A stretch of 8,898 nucleotides of DNA, from assembly GCA_902475825.1 (NCBI GenBank), contig CABSBA010000054.1, positions 1-8,898 on the forward strand, written 5' to 3'. Position numbers and translations under genes: made by a program. Numbering within the stretch: the stretch's first letter is position 1; each line of letters starts with the position of its first letter. Shown piece after piece: positions 6,852 through 8,898 of the stretch. Under the pieces are notes generated by a model. That model did not search any database. It was given only the letters and a program-made list of their open reading frames with translations, and was not told the DNA's origin. The stretch comes from an uncultured Collinsella sp. Its GTDB lineage: Bacteria; Actinomycetota; Coriobacteriia; Coriobacteriales; Coriobacteriaceae.

Positions 6852-6915
6852 TGTTTGTTGCCCAGATTCGAATTGGCCGATTCAGACCACTTGGATATTG
6901 AGGGGATGGCGGTTA

Positions 6916-8058
6916 GTGGTTAAGGCACTCAAGATTGAGATATTCGTGCTATGCATGATTGTTCTTATCGGGCTCGCCGTGCGAAGTCGTCGCTCCTTGT
7001 TCTCGAGCACCCAGCAGCTATTGTTTAGCATGCTTGGCTACACCTCTGCCGCGTACATATTATTCGATATGATCTGGACGCTTTCGGACGGTGTGGACGG
7101 CACGTTGGGCATTGCTGCCAACTGGATTTCTAACGCGGTTTCGTTTTCGCTCTTTGCCGTCGCGTGTCTCATTTGGTTTATCTATTCCGAGACGGTGCAG
7201 GGTTCTCGCCTTTTGACCTCGCGCTATAGGGTGGTGCTTGTAGCGTTGCCTACGGCTCTGGTGGTCGTGCTGGCGTTTACCAGTTACTGGACGCACGCCC
7301 TGTTCTATATCGATTCGCAGGGTGTGTATCGTCGCGGCTTTGCCTATATGATCCAGCCCATCGTCAGCTACTGTTACGTCATTCATACGTCCCTGCATGC
7401 GTTTGTGCAATCTCGCAGGGTCGAGAGTCTGCAGACGAAGGCCATCTATCGAACCTTGGCATTTTTCGCCATTCCGGCCCTGGTGGGCGGTACCTTTCAG
7501 GTCGTATACTCGGTGCCCGGCCTTTGTGTCGGCATAATGATTAGCATGTTGCTGCTCTATATCATCTACCAGGAGCAGCTCATCTCGACCGACCCGTTGA
7601 CTGGCCTCAACAATCGCAACCGTTTTGAGACCTATATGCTGTCGCTCTTCTCAAATGTTGATCAGGCCGAAGATGTATATCTGCTTATGATGGACGCTGA
7701 CGGCTTTAAGCAGATTAACGATCGCTATGGACATGTTGAGGGCGACCATGCGCTTCAGGTCATCTCCGCTGCGCTCAAAGAAGTCTGCTCGGCGTCTAGT
7801 GGCTTTATCGCACGTTATGGCGGCGATGAGTTCGTGGCGCTTCAAAAGGCGACGGCGGAGCAGGATATCATGCATCTGTGCACGACAATCAACGACGAGC
7901 TCGCGCGCGCCGAGGTTCCGTATCTGTTGCGGATGTCCATCGGCTACGCACGTGTTGGTGATGGCGTTGATACCTGGCAAGACTTGCTTCGCACTGCCGA
8001 CGCGGAGCTCTACCGCGTCAAGGCCGAGAAAAAGAAAGCCGGCGTCCAGATTCGCTAG
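6916..8058 (+). CDS. Membrane diguanylate cyclase, 7TM sensor plus GGDEF domain
   Basis: This is a predicted diguanylate cyclase that makes cyclic-di-GMP from two GTP at the inner face of the membrane. With the chosen GTG start it has 380 residues. Seven hydrophobic segments fill residues about 5-220, an uncharacterised sensor region not recognised as a named domain. The GGDEF domain begins at DPLTGLNNR (from Asp226). It keeps the metal-binding Asp260 in MDADGF, the QINDRYGH substrate loop, the intact RYGGDEF motif (GGDEF at 302-306), and MSIGYA near the end. The RxxD inhibitory I-site is absent: Ala and Gly occupy the positions of Arg and Asp. The start is uncertain. GTG 6916 has GAGGGG (6900-6905) 10 nt upstream, whereas an upstream GTG at 6757 would run through the kdgT terminator and is unlikely. 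It has its own promoter candidate and a strong terminator downstream, so it is probably monocistronic. Confidence 0.88.
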   Translation: MVKALKIEIFVLCMIVLIGLAVRSRRSLFSSTQQLLFSMLGYTSAAYILFDMIWTLSDGVDGTLGIAANWISNAVSFSLFAVACLIWFIYSETVQGSRLLTSRYRVVLVALPTALVVVLAFTSYWTHALFYIDSQGVYRRGFAYMIQPIVSYCYVIHTSLHAFVQSRRVESLQTKAIYRTLAFFAIPALVGGTFQVVYSVPGLCVGIMISMLLLYIIYQEQLISTDPLTGLNNRNRFETYMLSLFSNVDQAEDVYLLMMDADGFKQINDRYGHVEGDHALQVISAALKEVCSASSGFIARYGGDEFVALQKATAEQDIMHLCTTINDELARAEVPYLLRMSIGYARVGDGVDTWQDLLRTADAELYRVKAEKKKAGVQIR

Positions 8059-8060
8059 AA

Positions 8061-8102
8061 AAAAGGGGCGCACGACCGTTGTGATAGTCGTGCGCCCCTT
8101 TT
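8061..8102. terminator. Bidirectional rho-independent terminator
   Basis: A perfect 16-bp stem, AAAAGGGGCGCACGAC (8061-8076) paired with GTCGTGCGCCCCTTTT (8087-8102), has a 10-nt loop. An A-tract precedes it and a T-tract ends it, so it can stop transcription from either side. It starts two bases after the GGDEF stop and serves that gene; it could also serve the convergent EamA gene 148 nt away. Confidence 0.88.
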
Positions 8103-8142
8103 GCGTTTGCAGGGGCCTCTGGCCATAATGCCCAGGCGCGTT

Positions 8143-8165
8143 GCGGCAAGACGGGCGTCTGCCGC
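8143..8165. other. GC-rich stem-loop between convergent genes
   Basis: GCGGCA-a-GAC (8143-8152) pairs with GTCTGCCGC (8157-8165) across a GGGC loop, a 9-bp stem with one bulged A. No T-tract follows on either side. It lies in the 147-nt stretch between the bidirectional terminator and the EamA stop, which otherwise holds nothing I can identify. Confidence 0.4.
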
Positions 8166-8249
8166 CGCGACTCGGTACGAAATCTACGAGAACCAGTGCA
8201 CCCCATTAAGCTAAAGTGTGCGAACACCCTCCCTAAAAAGGTGAGCTCG

Positions 8250-8898
8250 CTAGGCCTTTTTGGGCCTGTTGACGATGATGATGCCGCTGCAGACCAAGAG
8301 CAGGGCAACAAGTACGGTAACGGGGCTCGTGCCAGCGCCCTCGCCGAGCAGCAGTGCGCTCAACAGCACGCCAAAGACCGGGTTCATAAAGCCAAAGACC
8401 GACACGCGGCTGACGGGGTTGACGGCGAGCAGGCGGGACCACAGCGAGTACGCGACGGCGGAAATGAGTGCCATATAAATGATGAGCGCGATGGCGGGGG
8501 CGATTTCGGTGGGGGACAACGTGCCGCCCATCAAAAACCCGATGGCGGTAAGGACCACGCCACCGACTAAAAACTGCCAGCCGGCGAGCAAGACGCCGTC
8601 ATGCTCGCGCGAGAAGATGCCAATGAGGCAGGTCGACAGGGCGCCCGCAACAGTGGAAGCCAAGATAAATCCCTCGCCGTCGAGCGTAAAGCCAAAGGTG
8701 CCATCCGCGCCCGAAAGGTTGACGAGCGCGACGCCGGCAAAGCCCAGCACACAGCCAAGCACCTTGGGCGTATTGAGCCTCTCGGTGTGAAATGCCAAGG
8801 CGGCAAAGAGGATTGCGAGGAAGTTGGCGCTGGCCTCGATGATGGAACTCGACATGGCGCTGGCGCGCGAGAGTCCTAGGTAGAAAAAGAAGTACTGC
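8250..8898 (-). CDS. EamA/DMT-family transporter, 5'-truncated
   Basis: This is a drug/metabolite transporter superfamily (EamA) membrane protein, probably an exporter of a small metabolite. The frame is open to the end of the window, and 215 C-terminal residues of an expected 300 or so are present. An internal Met at 8855 is not the start, because upstream codons give QYFFFYLGLSRASA, typical of the end of the first EamA repeat. The visible part starts in helix 4, continues through SSSIIEASANFLAILFAALA, and contains the second repeat with AGWQFLVGGVVLTAIGF, ISAVAYSLWSRLL and the conserved FMNPVFGVLLSALLLGEG. The C-terminus NRPKKA is a short basic tail, as expected for a cytoplasmic end. The gene converges on the GGDEF gene. 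Substrate cannot be read from the sequence. Confidence 0.87.
   Translation of the reverse strand, partial: QYFFFYLGLSRASAMSSSIIEASANFLAILFAALAFHTERLNTPKVLGCVLGFAGVALVNLSGADGTFGFTLDGEGFILASTVAGALSTCLIGIFSREHDGVLLAGWQFLVGGVVLTAIGFLMGGTLSPTEIAPAIALIIYMALISAVAYSLWSRLLAVNPVSRVSVFGFMNPVFGVLLSALLLGEGAGTSPVTVLVALLLVCSGIIIVNRPKKA

Noticed and set aside
8018..8311. Minus-strand 97-codon frame across the GGDEF/EamA junction.
   Set aside because: It runs through the bidirectional terminator and overlaps two real genes; Ser/Arg/Pro-rich composition is typical of a shadow frame.

Overview
The window is about 60% GC, tightly packed and fully bacterial. Gene content and protein style (an FAD 2-hydroxyacid dehydrogenase with its own EtfBA pair, AzlCD, a KdgT-type permease, a 7TM-GGDEF protein and an EamA transporter) suggest an anaerobic gut actinobacterium of the Coriobacteriia, most like Collinsella. 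That assignment comes from recognition of the proteins, not from a database search.

Layout. (1) 1-3581, plus strand: a tightly linked unit of an FAD-dependent 2-hydroxyacid (probably lactate) dehydrogenase cut off at its 5' end, EtfB, and EtfA carrying an N-terminal two-cluster ferredoxin domain. This is the component set of the electron-bifurcating/confurcating Ldh-EtfAB complexes. (2) 3578-4422, minus strand: an HD-domain hydrolase whose reading frame is broken by an apparent one-base deletion. Its stop codon and the etfA stop codon share the palindrome CTAG. (3) 4423-4559: a divergent intergenic region with a 10-bp tandem repeat. (4) 4560-5565, plus: azlC and azlD, overlapping, encoding a branched-chain amino acid exporter. 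(5) 5566-6729: a 141-nt gap with a 16-bp operator-like palindrome, then a KdgT-family permease. (6) 6730-6915: a terminator hairpin that runs directly into an extended -10 promoter and a short hairpin leader. (7) 6916-8058, plus: a membrane diguanylate cyclase with seven predicted membrane segments and no I-site. (8) 8059-8249: a 16-bp bidirectional terminator and a second hairpin. (9) 8250-8898, minus: an EamA-family exporter that runs out of the window at its 5' end.

How the parts work together. The first three genes probably form one enzyme complex: the dehydrogenase oxidises a 2-hydroxyacid, and the Etf pair passes electrons between its flavin, NAD and ferredoxin. The remaining genes look like independent units: amino acid export, sugar-acid uptake, cyclic-di-GMP signalling and metabolite export. 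I see no tRNA, rRNA, CRISPR array, insertion sequence or phage gene. No gap between genes exceeds 200 nt. I found no clear sign of a wholly new system; the points most worth following are the Etf-linked dehydrogenase, the broken HD gene with its shared stop, and the regulatory DNA around kdgT and the GGDEF gene.
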